The notes beneath the pieces were generated by a model, which worked only from the letters and a program-made list of their open reading frames with translations, ran no database searches and was not told where the DNA came from. Both the position numbers and the translations under genes were made by a program. Shown in pieces: positions 15,651-25,444 of a DNA stretch of 43,132 nucleotides; position 1 is the first letter of the stretch; every line of letters starts with the position of its first letter. The DNA comes from Gemmatimonadaceae bacterium (lineage in GTDB: Bacteria; Gemmatimonadota; Gemmatimonadetes; Gemmatimonadales; Gemmatimonadaceae): positions 1 to 43,132 of the forward strand of contig JANLGX010000242.1 in assembly GCA_024654005.1 (NCBI GenBank), written 5' to 3'.

Positions 15651-17489
15651 TCAGAAGCCGAGACTCGCGAGCCAGTCGGCCAGCCCGGGATAACCCGGGC
15701 TCAGGCGTTGCAGCTGCGCCGCGGTCGCGCGCGCCTGCGGAATGTCGTTCGCCATGCCATATGTGAGAGAAAGTTGATAGAGCACTTCCGGCTGGTTCGG
15801 CGCCAGCGCGAGCGAGCGGCGGAAGAACGTGATCGCCTCGCCGAGCTCCCGGCGCTTGACGGCGGCGGCCCCGAGCTGAGCTAGTGCCTCCGGCGTTGGC
15901 CGAATGGCGACGGCGCGCCGGAGGGCGGAGTCGGCGGCTGCCTCCCTCCCGCCGAGAGTGAGGGCACGCGCAAGGAGCCTGAGCGGCTCCTCGAAGAACG
16001 GCGCATCGCGAGCGAGCCCGGCATACTCCGCGGCCGCGGAATCGTACTCCCGCCGTCGCTCGTAATCCGCGGCGAGTCGCAGCTTCGCGGGCTCCCACGG
16101 CGCTCCCCGCGAGACGTCGAACGCGAGACTGTCGAGCAGATCCGCGGGAACGTAGGTCCCGCGATAATCCATCTGCCGCTCTACCGGCACGAAGGGCCAG
16201 CGCGAGCCGAGCGTGCGGACCAGGTGGTGCGCGATCCGCTCGTCGAACGCGGTCAGCGTCGTTCTGGCGGCGTACTCGCTCAGCGGCCGCAACCGGGAGC
16301 TGTCGACTCCGCCGCCCAGTAGGCGGCTCGCTACGATCGCGTCGAAGAACACGCGGCCGATTAGCGCGTAGCCCGCGCGGTTCGGATGGACGTGCTCCAG
16401 CAGCAGCTCAGACCCGGGGACGCCGGCCGGCGAGCTTCGCTCGAACGCTTCCGCCACCGGCACGTAGGTAGCGCCGGTGGCGCGGCTGATCCGCCGGATC
16501 ACCTCATTGAATTCGCCGGGCGCGCGAAAGCGCACGACGTCGAGATCACGCGCTCGCGCGAACAACCGCGCCGCACTGACGCTGTCGCCGCCGGCCAACG
16601 CCGCCCGCGCGCTGTCGAACACGGCGGCCGCGCCGTTCGGCAGCCGGTTCGTCCGCGAGGCGAACGGCGGCTGGTCGCGCAGGTTGCTGACGAGGCTCCC
16701 CACGAAGATGGGAATTCCTTCCCGCGTAAAAGCGCGCACGAGCGCGCCCAGGTTCGTCTCGAACTGGCGCAAGCCGGCGGCGTACCGCTCGCCTCCGAGC
16801 GGGACCTCGCGGTCGCGCGCGAGTATTTCCATGAGACTCGCGGCTTCGAGGTCCGTGTCCGCTTCGCCGCGGCGACCGGTCAGCGCCGTCAGTGCGCTGC
16901 GCGCCGCCAGCACTGTGCGGAAGCGCAGTAGCCTGAGATACAACCTGACCGCGCCGGCGCCACCGGGGATCTCCACGCGCGACGCCGCGCCGAGCGCGCC
17001 GTAATACTCGTTGTGTCCCGCGTAGACGAGCACCGCGTCGGGCTGCTGCGCGACGATCTCGCGCGCCATGTCCAGCATCGCGAAGCTGTTGGTCGCGGCG
17101 ACGCCGAGGTTCACGACCTCGACCGAGTCGCCGGGTAGCGCGTCGGTAAGCATGTCGCGCAGGAGGCGGGAGAAGGTCCCATTGCGCGGATAAGGGAAGC
17201 CCGCGGTAGTGGACTCGCCCAGCACGAACACTCGAAACGCGCGCTCCGGCTTCGCGCGCGCGAACGGCTCGGCCGGTGGCGCGGGCGCGTTCCGAACGCC
17301 GCCGAACCAGCGCTCGCCGACCGACCGGCTCGCGACCAGGTAATCGCCGCGGACGAACGCCGCCTTCTGGAACAGACGCAGGCCCCCGTCGGGGCGCGCC
17401 ACCCGCAGGCCCAGCTCCAGGAGGCCGAGCAGCGCGAACGGGAGGACCAGCGAGACCGCCGTATAGATTGCATATCTGCGCTTGGACAT
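15651..17489 (-). CDS. SGNH/GDSL-like hydrolase with C-terminal TPR repeats
   Basis: A 612-aa membrane-anchored protein. The ATG at 17489 gives MSKRRYAIYTAVSL and one transmembrane segment (about residues 6-27); a TTG at 17525 is possible. The SGNH fold is indicated by FVLGESTTAGFPYPRNGTF (block I, GES replaces GDS), NLGVAATNSFAML (block II, Gly), YAGHNEYYGALG (block III, Asn) and LLLEHVHPNRAGYALIG (block V, catalytic His). The last about 130 residues are TPR-like helices (YERRREYDSAAAEYAGLARD, KRRELGEAITFFRRSLALAP, PEVLYQLSLTYGMANDIPQA). Such proteins act as esterases, often O-acetyl hydrolases on glycans. SGNH proteins are often found near carbamoyltransferase, SxtJ and DUF5989 genes; here it is about 8 kb away on the other strand. 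Substrate unknown. Confidence 0.85.
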   Translation of the reverse strand: MSKRRYAIYTAVSLVLPFALLGLLELGLRVARPDGGLRLFQKAAFVRGDYLVASRSVGERWFGGVRNAPAPPAEPFARAKPERAFRVFVLGESTTAGFPYPRNGTFSRLLRDMLTDALPGDSVEVVNLGVAATNSFAMLDMAREIVAQQPDAVLVYAGHNEYYGALGAASRVEIPGGAGAVRLYLRLLRFRTVLAARSALTALTGRRGEADTDLEAASLMEILARDREVPLGGERYAAGLRQFETNLGALVRAFTREGIPIFVGSLVSNLRDQPPFASRTNRLPNGAAAVFDSARAALAGGDSVSAARLFARARDLDVVRFRAPGEFNEVIRRISRATGATYVPVAEAFERSSPAGVPGSELLLEHVHPNRAGYALIGRVFFDAIVASRLLGGGVDSSRLRPLSEYAARTTLTAFDERIAHHLVRTLGSRWPFVPVERQMDYRGTYVPADLLDSLAFDVSRGAPWEPAKLRLAADYERRREYDSAAAEYAGLARDAPFFEEPLRLLARALTLGGREAAADSALRRAVAIRPTPEALAQLGAAAVKRRELGEAITFFRRSLALAPNQPEVLYQLSLTYGMANDIPQARATAAQLQRLSPGYPGLADWLASLGF

Positions 17490-17609
17490 GCGCTTCCGGG
17501 CCCCTGCTGACACTTTATTTGACAAGCTTCGGCACCGACCCTAGTGGTATGGGGTAAGCAGCGAGTAACGGACGGTCCGTCAACTCATCCACAACTTCCG
17601 CAGGTGAAT

Positions 17610-18140
17610 ATGCATCTCCGTCGAATCAGCACGGGAATCCTGGCCATCGCCGCAATCGCCGGCTGCGCCAGCACGCCGCCCGCCGTCGAGAGTGCGCCGC
17701 AGCCCGCGACCAACGACCGCGCGGCGACGATCGCTGCCGCCGGCACGCCCACGCGCTGGCAGGGAACCTTCCAGCCCATTCAGCAGCGCACCGGGATGGC
17801 CGCGCCGACGTCGCAGAACAAGACCTCTGGCAGCATCTTCCTGGCTCAGGCAGGCCCATCCCGTACGCGCATCCGGCTCGTCGTCTCCACGCCCATCGCC
17901 AACGCCACGTCGTTGCAGTGGGCGCTGGTACCCGGTCGGTGCGGCAGCGGGTCGATGCCGCTCACGGGCGTAGAACGCTTCCCGGTGATCGAGATCAGCA
18001 ACAACGGCCGTGGAGAGCTCGACATGGAGATCTCGCTGACGCTCCCGACCAGCGGATCGCTGCATGCCGACGTCTACGTCGGCGCCGGAACCCAGCTCAA
18101 CAACGTCATCGCCTGCGCCAACCTGAGCAAGCAGGGGTAG
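17610..18140 (+). CDS. Lipoprotein of unknown function
   Basis: A 176-aa lipoprotein. The ATG at 17610 has AGGTGA just upstream and gives MHLRRISTGILAIAAIAGC, a classical signal peptide with lipobox AIAGC. After a Pro/Ala-rich linker the mature part (about 50-170) looks like a small beta-rich domain: WQGTFQPIQQRTG, SGSIFLAQAGPSRTRIRLVV, SLQWALVPGRCGSG, DMEISLTLPTSGSLHADVYV and two cysteines (GRCGSG and IACANL) that could be a disulfide. The pattern is loosely CHRD-like, but I do not assign a family. It is divergent from the SGNH gene and ends 16 bases before dnaE. Confidence 0.65.
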   Translation: MHLRRISTGILAIAAIAGCASTPPAVESAPQPATNDRAATIAAAGTPTRWQGTFQPIQQRTGMAAPTSQNKTSGSIFLAQAGPSRTRIRLVVSTPIANATSLQWALVPGRCGSGSMPLTGVERFPVIEISNNGRGELDMEISLTLPTSGSLHADVYVGAGTQLNNVIACANLSKQG

Positions 18141-18156
18141 CAGCTAGATTTCCGGG

Positions 18157-21100
18157 GTGTCCTTCGTCCATCTCCACTGCCATTCGGAATACTCCCTTCT
18201 CGATGGTGCTAACCGGATAGGCGATCTGATATCGCGGGCGCTGGAGTTCGAGCAGCCGGCGCTCGCGATAACTGATCACGGCAACCTGCACGGGGCCTGG
18301 GACTTTCAGGAGCAGGCCAGGAAAGCCGGGATCAAGCCGATCATCGGCATGGAGGCCTACGTCGCGCCGGGCGACAGGCGGCTCAAGGCCCGCACCGACC
18401 TCCGCTCGAAGCCCTACTACCACCTGGTTCTGCTGGCCCGCGACGCCGTGGGCTACAAGAACCTGGTCAAGCTCTCGTCGCTCGCCTACACCGAGGGCTT
18501 TTACGCCAAGCCCCGCGTGGACCGCGAGCTGCTGGCGAAGTACAGCGAAGGGATCGTGGTGTCGTCCGCCTGCATGGCGGGCGAGGTCGCGGTGGCACTG
18601 CTGGACGACAATTACGACGCGGCGCGCGAAGCCGCATCCTGGTACGCGGAGACCTTCCGCGATCGCTACTACCTCGAGGTCCAAGCCCACGACAGCCCCA
18701 ACCAGGGAACACTGAACGAGCGTGTCTTCAAGCTCGCGGGCGAGCTGAATCTTCCGGTGATCGCCACCAACGACTCGCACTTTCTCAGGCGCGAGGATCA
18801 CGACGCGCACGACGTGCTGCTCTGCATCGGACTCGGCCGCGAGCGCGCGGAGCCCGACCGGATGCACTACGACGAAGGGCTCTACTTCAAGAGCGCCGAC
18901 GAGATCGCGGCGCGATTTCCCGACCGGCCCGACGTCCTGGAGAACACGCTGCGGATCGCGGAGGAATCGTCGATCGCGCTGTCGAAGAAGTACCAGGTTC
19001 CGTCCTTCCCGCTGCCGCCCGGAGTCGAGACCGAGAACGACCTGCTCGTCCGGCTCGCCACCGAGGGCGCGCGTGAGCGGTACCTGCCGGGCGCGGCCGC
19101 CGACGCGCCGCTGCCGCCGGAGGTGCGCGAGCGGCTCGATTACGAGCTCGGCGTCATCACGAGCACCGGCTACGCCGGCTACTTCCTGATCGTGTACGAC
19201 TTCATCAAGGCCGCGCGCGACCGCGGGATCCCGGTCGGGCCGGGACGCGGCTCCGTGGCCGGCTCGCTGGTGGCGTACTCGCTCAGGATCACGGACGTGT
19301 GCCCGCTCAAGTTCGACCTGCTGTTCGAGCGCTTCCTGAACCCCGAGCGCGTGTCGATGCCGGACATCGACGTGGACTTCTGCTTCGAGCGGCGCGGCGA
19401 GGTGATCGAGTACGTCCGCCAGAAGTACGGGCGCGACTCCGTGGGGCAGATCATCACCTTCGGCACGCTCAAGTCGCGCGCGGCTGTGAAGGACGTGGGC
19501 CGCGCGCTCGGCTTCACGCCGAAGGAGACCGACGACCTCGCCAAGCTGATCCCGAACGCGCCCAACTTCTCCCTGACCGTGCGCGAGGCGATGGAGCGCG
19601 TTCCCGAGGTGAAGCTGCTGTACGCCGAGTCGCGCGACGACACGAGGGAGGCGCGCGAGCGGAAGGCGCGCTACCGCGAGCTGCTCGAGTACGCAGTCAA
19701 GCTCGAGGGTCTGTCGCGCCACGCGGGAGTGCACGCCGCGGGAGTCGTCATCGCGCCCGGCCCGCTGGACGAGTACGTGCCGGTGTGCACGACGGCGTCC
19801 AAGGGCGCCGCCGGCCTCGCCTCGGACGACGACACGATCGTCGTCACCCAGTACGACATGAACTCGCTGGAGAAGGCCGGGATGTTGAAGATGGACTTCC
19901 TCGGCCTCACCACGCTGACGGTCATCGACGACACGCTCAAGTCGATCCGCGCGCGCACGGGATCCGCGCCGGATCTCGCCACGCTGCCGCTGGACGACGC
20001 CGAGACTTACCGCATGCTGCGGAGCGGGCGCACGGCCGGCGTGTTCCAGTTCGAGTCGCCGCTGGCGACGGACATGGTTCGCAACATGCGCTGCGACCGG
20101 TTCGACGACCTGGTCGCGTCCAACGCGCTGATGCGTCCGGGCCCGCTCGACGCCGGGATGCACAAGGTGTACTGCCGCCGCAAGCGCGGCGAGGAGCCGG
20201 TGACGTACCGGCTGCCAGAGCTGCGCGACATCCTCGAGCCGACGTACGGCGTGATCACGTATCAGGAGCAGGTGATGCGGATCGCGCAGACGCTCGCCGG
20301 GATTTCGCTCGCCGAAGCGGACGTGCTGCGGAAGGCCGTCGGCAAGAAGGACGCGGAGCTGATCCGCGAGGAGCTCGGCAAGTTCGTCGAGAAGGCCGTC
20401 GCGCGCGGCTACGACCGCTCGATCATCGAGGAGATCTCCGGCCAGCTGGAGACGTTCGGCCGGTACGGCTTCAACAAGTCGCACTCGGTGGCGTACTCGA
20501 TCATCGGCTACCACACCGCGTGGCTCAAGACGCACTTCCCCGCCGAGTTCATGGCGGCGCTGCTGTCGTCGCAGATCGGCGACACGGACAGCGTGGTGAA
20601 GTACATCGCCGAAGCGCGCGACATGCGGCTGGACGTACTGCCACCGGACGTGAACGAGTCCGGCTACAAGTTCACCGTCGTCGGTGAGCGGAAGATCCGC
20701 TTCGGGCTCGGCGCGGTGCGGAACGTCGGCCATGCCGCGATCGACTCCATCCTGACGGCGCGCGCCGAGCAGCCGTTCGAGTCGTTGTACGATGTGTGCG
20801 AGCGGGTGGACCTGCGCGTGTGCAACAAGCGCGTGTTCGAGGCGCTTACGCTGGCGGGCGCGCTCGATTCCCTCGGCGCGCATCGCGCGCAGCTGTTCAC
20901 GGGACTCGACGCAGCGATTCGCGAGGGCTCGCTGCATCAAGACGACAGGAATTCAGGCCAGGCGTCGCTGTTCGGCGGTGCCGCAGAAAACGAGGAGAGT
21001 GACGTCCGCGCGCCACGGCAGCTTCCGGCCGTCGCACCATGGACCGAAAGCGAGAGACTCACCCGCGAGAAGGAGATACTCGGCTTCTACATTTCGGGAC

Positions 21101-21696
21101 ATCCGCTCGACCCGTTCCGCACAGAAGCGGAACTGATCGCAACTCATGCGGTCTCTAATCTGGGAACGTGGTGCGGCGAGCAGATGTCGCTTTGCGTCGT
21201 CATAACGGCCGTGAAGCGGCAGACGAGCAAACGCACCGGAAACGAGTTCGCGCGGCTCGTGATCGAGGACTTTTCCGGATCCGCGGAGGTCATGGTGTTT
21301 CCGGAAAAGTGGGCATCGCTCTCGACGCAGATCACAAGGGACGTCCCTGTGCTCTTGCGAGGTGCTTACGCGCGACGCGATCAGACCGCGGACAATCCGC
21401 TCTTCGTCGTGGAATCGGTCAAACCGATGACCGAGCTGCGGGCTAATGGCGAGATAGCAGTCGCGCTTGAATTGACGCTGGGCCAGTCTACCCCGGCCCT
21501 GGCGGACGAGCTTCGGGAGATTATTAGCAGTAATCCGGGTCCCGCACCGATCGAGGTTCGGTGGAGCGATGGCAACGGCGAACGCGCGACCTTCAAGTCT
21601 CGTAGTTTTACCGTGTCCATAGACGGACCGGCCATCACCGAGCTCCGAGCTCTGGTAGGCAATGATCGAGTGAAGGTCGTGCGGGCCAGCGTATGA
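18157..21696 (+). CDS. dnaE: DNA polymerase III alpha subunit
   Basis: The replicative polymerase catalytic subunit, 1179 aa, full length. PHP domain at the N-terminus ([39 protein letters not shown]), with metal-binding histidines apparently retained. Polymerase core: [16 protein letters not shown], then the catalytic aspartates in [13 protein letters not shown] (about 400) and [11 protein letters not shown] (about 570). Further on come a helix-hairpin-helix region, a candidate beta-clamp binding motif QASLFG (about 935) and an OB-fold domain (about 1010-1065: [20 protein letters not shown]). GTG start at 18157, no strong Shine-Dalgarno. It overlaps accA by four bases (ATGA), so the two are coupled; the dnaE-accA order is also seen in E. 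coli. Confidence 0.97.
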   Translation: MSFVHLHCHSEYSLLDGANRIGDLISRALEFEQPALAITDHGNLHGAWDFQEQARKAGIKPIIGMEAYVAPGDRRLKARTDLRSKPYYHLVLLARDAVGYKNLVKLSSLAYTEGFYAKPRVDRELLAKYSEGIVVSSACMAGEVAVALLDDNYDAAREAASWYAETFRDRYYLEVQAHDSPNQGTLNERVFKLAGELNLPVIATNDSHFLRREDHDAHDVLLCIGLGRERAEPDRMHYDEGLYFKSADEIAARFPDRPDVLENTLRIAEESSIALSKKYQVPSFPLPPGVETENDLLVRLATEGARERYLPGAAADAPLPPEVRERLDYELGVITSTGYAGYFLIVYDFIKAARDRGIPVGPGRGSVAGSLVAYSLRITDVCPLKFDLLFERFLNPERVSMPDIDVDFCFERRGEVIEYVRQKYGRDSVGQIITFGTLKSRAAVKDVGRALGFTPKETDDLAKLIPNAPNFSLTVREAMERVPEVKLLYAESRDDTREARERKARYRELLEYAVKLEGLSRHAGVHAAGVVIAPGPLDEYVPVCTTASKGAAGLASDDDTIVVTQYDMNSLEKAGMLKMDFLGLTTLTVIDDTLKSIRARTGSAPDLATLPLDDAETYRMLRSGRTAGVFQFESPLATDMVRNMRCDRFDDLVASNALMRPGPLDAGMHKVYCRRKRGEEPVTYRLPELRDILEPTYGVITYQEQVMRIAQTLAGISLAEADVLRKAVGKKDAELIREELGKFVEKAVARGYDRSIIEEISGQLETFGRYGFNKSHSVAYSIIGYHTAWLKTHFPAEFMAALLSSQIGDTDSVVKYIAEARDMRLDVLPPDVNESGYKFTVVGERKIRFGLGAVRNVGHAAIDSILTARAEQPFESLYDVCERVDLRVCNKRVFEALTLAGALDSLGAHRAQLFTGLDAAIREGSLHQDDRNSGQASLFGGAAENEESDVRAPRQLPAVAPWTESERLTREKEILGFYISGHPLDPFRTEAELIATHAVSNLGTWCGEQMSLCVVITAVKRQTSKRTGNEFARLVIEDFSGSAEVMVFPEKWASLSTQITRDVPVLLRGAYARRDQTADNPLFVVESVKPMTELRANGEIAVALELTLGQSTPALADELREIISSNPGPAPIEVRWSDGNGERATFKSRSFTVSIDGPAITELRALVGNDRVKVVRASV

Positions 21697-22664
21697 GCAC
21701 CGGCGTAACGCTCGAGTTCGAGAAGCCGATCGCCGAGCTGGAGCGGCGGATCGAGGATCTGCGCAAGGCCGCGGGAGACGGGCAGCTGAGCGTGGACGAG
21801 GAAGTCTCCACGCTGGAGTCGAAGCTCGCGGAGATGCGCGCCGAGGTGTACCGCAACCTCACGCCCATTCAGCGCGTGCAGGTGGCGCGGAGCAGCAAGC
21901 GCCCCTTCACCGAGGATTACATCCGGCTCATCTTCACCGACTTCATCGAGCTGCATGGCGATCGCGCGTTCCGCGACGACGCCGCCATCATCGGCGGCTG
22001 GGCCAGGCTCGACGGCGAGACGGTGATGATCATCGGGCACCAGCGCGGCCGCGACACGAAAGAGAATCTCAAGCGCAACTTCGGGATGCCGCACCCCGAG
22101 GGGTACCGCAAGGCGCTGCGCCTGATGAAGCTGGCCGAGAAGTTCCACGTCCCTGTGCTGACGTTCGTGGACACTCCGGGCGCCTGGGCGGGACTCGGCG
22201 CCGAAGAGCGGGGCCAGTCGGAAGCGATCGCGCGCAATCTCCTGGAGATGAGCCAGCTGATGGTGCCGATCATCGCGACGATCATCGGCGAAGGCGGCTC
22301 CGGCGGGGCGCTCGCGCTCGCGGTGGCGGACCGGGTGCTGATGCTGGAGAACGCGATCTACTCGGTGATCACGGTCGAAGGCTGCGCCGCGATCCTGTGG
22401 AAGGCCGACGGAAAGAACCAGGAGCTGCGCGACCGCGCCGCGTCCGCGCTGCGGATCACCGCGCCCGACCTGCTTCCGCTCAAGGTCATCGACGAGATCA
22501 TTCCCGAGCCGCCCGGCGGGGCGCACGCCAACCACGAAGCAGCCGCGGCATCGGTGCAGGAGGTGCTGATGAGGCACCTGGAAGAGCTGCGGAAATACCG
22601 GCCGGAGAAGCTGGTCCGTCGCAGGCGACAGAAATTTCTGCGCATCGGGCAATGGAGCGAGTAG
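21693..22664 (+). CDS. accA: Acetyl-CoA carboxylase carboxyltransferase subunit alpha
   Basis: A 323-aa subunit of the heterotetrameric carboxyltransferase that moves the carboxyl group from biotin-BCCP to acetyl-CoA, the committed step of fatty-acid synthesis. It has the N-terminal helical region ([20 protein letters not shown]), [87 protein letters not shown] and [16 protein letters not shown], all diagnostic. Length is normal. Its ATG overlaps the dnaE stop. The gene is followed, two bases after its stop codon, by a heptad-repeat hairpin element that fills the gap to ricT. Confidence 0.98.
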   Translation: MSTGVTLEFEKPIAELERRIEDLRKAAGDGQLSVDEEVSTLESKLAEMRAEVYRNLTPIQRVQVARSSKRPFTEDYIRLIFTDFIELHGDRAFRDDAAIIGGWARLDGETVMIIGHQRGRDTKENLKRNFGMPHPEGYRKALRLMKLAEKFHVPVLTFVDTPGAWAGLGAEERGQSEAIARNLLEMSQLMVPIIATIIGEGGSGGALALAVADRVLMLENAIYSVITVEGCAAILWKADGKNQELRDRAASALRITAPDLLPLKVIDEIIPEPPGGAHANHEAAAASVQEVLMRHLEELRKYRPEKLVRRRRQKFLRIGQWSE

Positions 22665-22666
22665 CG

Positions 22667-22771
22667 GTGATTGGTGATTAGTGATTAGTGATTGGTAACA
22701 GCAACTACCTAAAGCCGAGAGGTTCCCGCCGTTCCGCATTTACTAATCACCAATCACTAATCACCAATCAC
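22667..22771. repeat. Heptad-repeat hairpin element B, with conserved core, between accA and ricT
   Basis: The left arm (22667-22699) consists of GTGATTG/GTGATTA heptads ending in GTAAC; the right arm (22742-22771) is the inverted TAATCAC/CAATCAC series. The arms can pair over about 30 bases. The central 42 bases carry GCCGAGAGGTTCCC and TTCCGC, a core also found in the elements at 33320 and 41725 in the same orientation relative to transcription. The element fills the spacer from two bases after the accA stop to seven before the ricT GTG and replaces any normal ribosome-binding site there. GTGATTR units carry TGA or TAG, and the period of seven brings stops into all three frames. Confidence 0.85.
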
Positions 22772-22778
22772 GCTCTCC

Positions 22779-23873
22779 GTGCCCCATCTCATCGAAGTCG
22801 CCTTCCCCGGCAATCGCAAGGAATTCTTCGAGTGGCCCGAGCCCGAGCCGCCGCCGCTCAAGGCGCCGGTCATCGTCGACGCCGATCGCGGCGAGGACTT
22901 CGGCTACGTGCACGCAGTCGGCGAGCTGGCGGAGAAGCGCAGCCGCGGCTGCGCCCACGGCTGCGGCTATTCTCCCGGGACGAACGAGCCGGCCGCGCCC
23001 GCGCGCCGCGCGCTGCGGATCGCGAACGAAGCCGACGTGCGCCAGGCGGGCAGCATGCAGAAGCTCAGCGCCGACGCGCGCCGGCAGGCCGCGGAGAAGG
23101 TGAAGGGCGCGGGGCTCCAGATGAAGATCTCGGACGCCGAGTGGCAGTGGGACCGGCGCAAGCTCACGCTGTACTTCACGGCCGAGAAGCGCGTCGATTT
23201 CCGCAACCTCGTGCGCGACCTCGCGTCGCTGTTCAAGACTCGGATCGAGCTGAAGCAGATCGGCGTGCGCGACGAGGCGAAGCGGCTGGACGGGATCGGA
23301 CGCTGCGGCCGCCAGTACTGCTCGGCGTCGTGGCTGCCCGAGCTGCGGCCCGTCAACCTCGGCGTGGCCAAGGACCAGCGCTTGTCGCTCAATCCGTCGC
23401 AGATCTCGGGCGCGTGCGGGCGGTTGATGTGCTGCCTGAGGTACGAGCACGAGATGTACGTGACCGCGCGGAAGCGGTTCCCCAAGGAAGGCCGGACGTT
23501 CACGACGGCGAAGGGTGAAGAGAAGGTCGTCGCCAACGACATCTTTCAGGAACGGGTCACGCTGCGCGCGGCCGAGGGCGAGCAGCGGGTGCTGCCGCTC
23601 GCCCAGTTCTCGCTCGAGACCGGGTTCGTGTCGCCGTCGGCCGCGGTCGCGGCGGCGGAGTCGATGGAGACGACCGAGATGGCGGACGATCTCGCGCTCG
23701 TGGAAGAGCTGATCGCCGAGGAGACGGGCGTCGCCGAGCCGGCCGCGAATGCTCCGGTGCCGGCGTCGCAGCCGGCGCCCGCGTCCGGGGAAGATTCCGC
23801 GCAGACGGCGCGACGCAGGCGGCGGGGCCGCCGCGGCGGGCGCAAGAACCGCGGTCCGAAGCAGGGCGACTGA
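22779..23873 (+). CDS. ricT: PSP1-domain protein RicT (YaaT-like), Fe-S cluster cysteines
   Basis: A 364-aa PSP1-family protein. In Bacillus RicT (YaaT) forms a complex with RicA and RicF that carries Fe-S clusters and stimulates mRNA processing by RNase Y and phosphorelay steps; in other phyla its role is less known. The PSP1 core is clear: DFGYVHAVGE, DRRKLTLYFTAEKRVDFRNL, RIELKQIGVRDEAKRLDGIG, then cysteine sets GRCGRQYCSASW (about 174-181) and SGACGRLMCCLRYE (about 211-221). An extra N-terminal cysteine pair (RGCAHGCG) is present. The C-terminus is extended by a Pro/Ala linker and a basic RRRRGRRGGRKNRG tail that could bind RNA. GTG start at 22779 has no Shine-Dalgarno because the heptad element abuts it. 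It lies directly upstream of metG, a common pairing. Confidence 0.9.
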   Translation: MPHLIEVAFPGNRKEFFEWPEPEPPPLKAPVIVDADRGEDFGYVHAVGELAEKRSRGCAHGCGYSPGTNEPAAPARRALRIANEADVRQAGSMQKLSADARRQAAEKVKGAGLQMKISDAEWQWDRRKLTLYFTAEKRVDFRNLVRDLASLFKTRIELKQIGVRDEAKRLDGIGRCGRQYCSASWLPELRPVNLGVAKDQRLSLNPSQISGACGRLMCCLRYEHEMYVTARKRFPKEGRTFTTAKGEEKVVANDIFQERVTLRAAEGEQRVLPLAQFSLETGFVSPSAAVAAAESMETTEMADDLALVEELIAEETGVAEPAANAPVPASQPAPASGEDSAQTARRRRRGRRGGRKNRGPKQGD

Positions 23874-23875
23874 GC

Positions 23876-25444
23876 TTGGCAAGATTCTACCTCACGACCG
23901 CGATCGACTACGCCAACGGCGACCCGCACCACGGGCACGCCTTCGAGAAGATCGGCGCGGACGTTATCGCGCGGTACCACCGCATGCGGGGCGACGACGT
24001 CCACTTCCTCATAGGGATGGACGAGCACGGGCAAAAGGTCGCGCAGGCCGCGTCCGATCGCGGCATCGCTCCGCAGGAGTTCGTGGACGATATCGCGGCG
24101 AAGTTCCTGGCGATGTGGCGGCGGCTGGACATCTCGCACGACCAGTTCATCCGCACCACGGACGCCGCGCACCGGAAGGGCGTGCGCGCGCTCATCAAGC
24201 GAATCCACGACAACAACCCCGACGATTTCTACGAGAAGAGCTACGAGGGCTGGTACTGCGTCGGGTGCGAGCTGTTCAAGCGCGACAACGAGATCGTCGA
24301 CGGCCGGTGCGTGGACCATCCGACGCGCGAGCTGGAATGGACCGAGGAGCGCAACTGGTTCTTCCGGCTCACGAAGTACGCCGACTTTCTCAAGCGGCTG
24401 ATCGAGGAGCGCCGCGAGTTCCTCCAGCCGGAGACGCGGCGCAACGAGATTCGCTCGCTGCTCGAGCAGGGGTTGGAGGACATCTCCATCTCGCGCGCGC
24501 GACTCGGCTGGGCAATTCCCTTCCCGCTCCAGTCAGCCGATCCCGCCGCCGCCGAGCAGGGCACATGGGTGTGGTTCGACGCCCTGCCCAACTATCTGAC
24601 CGCGACCGGCTATCCGGACGCGGGTTATCGCGACCGCTGGCCCGCGCAGCTCCACATCGTGGGCAAGGACATCACGCGGCTGCACGCGGTCGTCTGGCCC
24701 GCGATGCTGCAGGCGGCGGAGCTGCCGCTGCCGGAGCGGGTGTGGGCCCATGGCTTCGTGCTGCTGGGCGGGGAGCGATTCAGTAAGTCGTCAGGGGTCC
24801 GGCTCGATCTGGACGAGGTGATCGACCGGTACGGGACCGACGCGCTGCGGTACTATCTGATGCGCGAGATCCCGTTCGACGCGGACGGGTCTTTTTCCTG
24901 GGAGCGGTTCGAGGAGCGGTACAACTCGGAGCTCGCCAACGCGCTGGGCAATCTCGCGAGCCGGACCGTGGCCATGGTGGAGAAGTACTGCGGCGGTGTC
25001 GTTCCCGCGGGCGCGCCCAACGAGGTGGACGCCGCCGACGCGCGGGACTACGCCGCGTACCACGCGGCCATGGACGGCTCGCGTGGATACCTGCTGCACG
25101 AAGCGCTCAAGAGCGTCTGGGCGACAGTCGCCCGCGGCAACGAGTTCGTCGATCGGCAGGCGCCGTGGAAACTCGCGAAGGATCCGGCGAAGAGCGGGGA
25201 GCTCGCCGGCGTCCTGGCGTCGCTGATCCGGCAGTTAGCGCGACACGCGGTCCACCTCGCGCCGTTCATGCCGGCGAAATCCCGGGAGCTCTGGCGCTTG
25301 CTCGGCGCGCCGGACGACGTGGCCGCGGTACGGTTCGCGCAGATCGAGAGGATCGATCCGAGCGGGTGGAGGGTGGCGAAAGGGCCGCCGCTCTTCCCAA
25401 AAGAGACGCCTTCGCCTACCTCCTCGCTGCCGGCTCAGTCATAG
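23876..25444 (+). CDS. metG: Methionyl-tRNA synthetase
   Basis: A 522-aa class I aminoacyl-tRNA synthetase charging tRNA-Met. It shows the family start FYLTTAIDYANG, a HIGH-box variant PHHGHA (about 18-23), DVHFLIGMDEHGQKVAQAA, the zinc knuckle YCVGC...RCVDH (about 126-146), GTWVWFDALPNYLTATG and the KMSKS-box variant RFSKSSG (about 301). The anticodon-binding helical domain follows, and the protein ends soon after it without a C-terminal tRNA-binding/dimerisation (Trbp111-like) domain, so it is the short monomeric-type form. The TTG start at 23876 lies two bases after the ricT stop. The last 29 bases overlap the convergent lipoprotein gene at 25416. Confidence 0.96.
   Translation: MARFYLTTAIDYANGDPHHGHAFEKIGADVIARYHRMRGDDVHFLIGMDEHGQKVAQAASDRGIAPQEFVDDIAAKFLAMWRRLDISHDQFIRTTDAAHRKGVRALIKRIHDNNPDDFYEKSYEGWYCVGCELFKRDNEIVDGRCVDHPTRELEWTEERNWFFRLTKYADFLKRLIEERREFLQPETRRNEIRSLLEQGLEDISISRARLGWAIPFPLQSADPAAAEQGTWVWFDALPNYLTATGYPDAGYRDRWPAQLHIVGKDITRLHAVVWPAMLQAAELPLPERVWAHGFVLLGGERFSKSSGVRLDLDEVIDRYGTDALRYYLMREIPFDADGSFSWERFEERYNSELANALGNLASRTVAMVEKYCGGVVPAGAPNEVDAADARDYAAYHAAMDGSRGYLLHEALKSVWATVARGNEFVDRQAPWKLAKDPAKSGELAGVLASLIRQLARHAVHLAPFMPAKSRELWRLLGAPDDVAAVRFAQIERIDPSGWRVAKGPPLFPKETPSPTSSLPAQS

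Noticed and set aside
18106-20940. 944-codon open frame on the minus strand
   Set aside because: It lies opposite dnaE, is Arg/Val/His-rich with no family motif, and is the usual antisense artefact of high-GC codon use.
22667-22771. REP/ERIC-type palindrome or transposon end
   Set aside because: No known REP/ERIC consensus is recognisable and no transposase is in the window; the period-7 arms are a different pattern.
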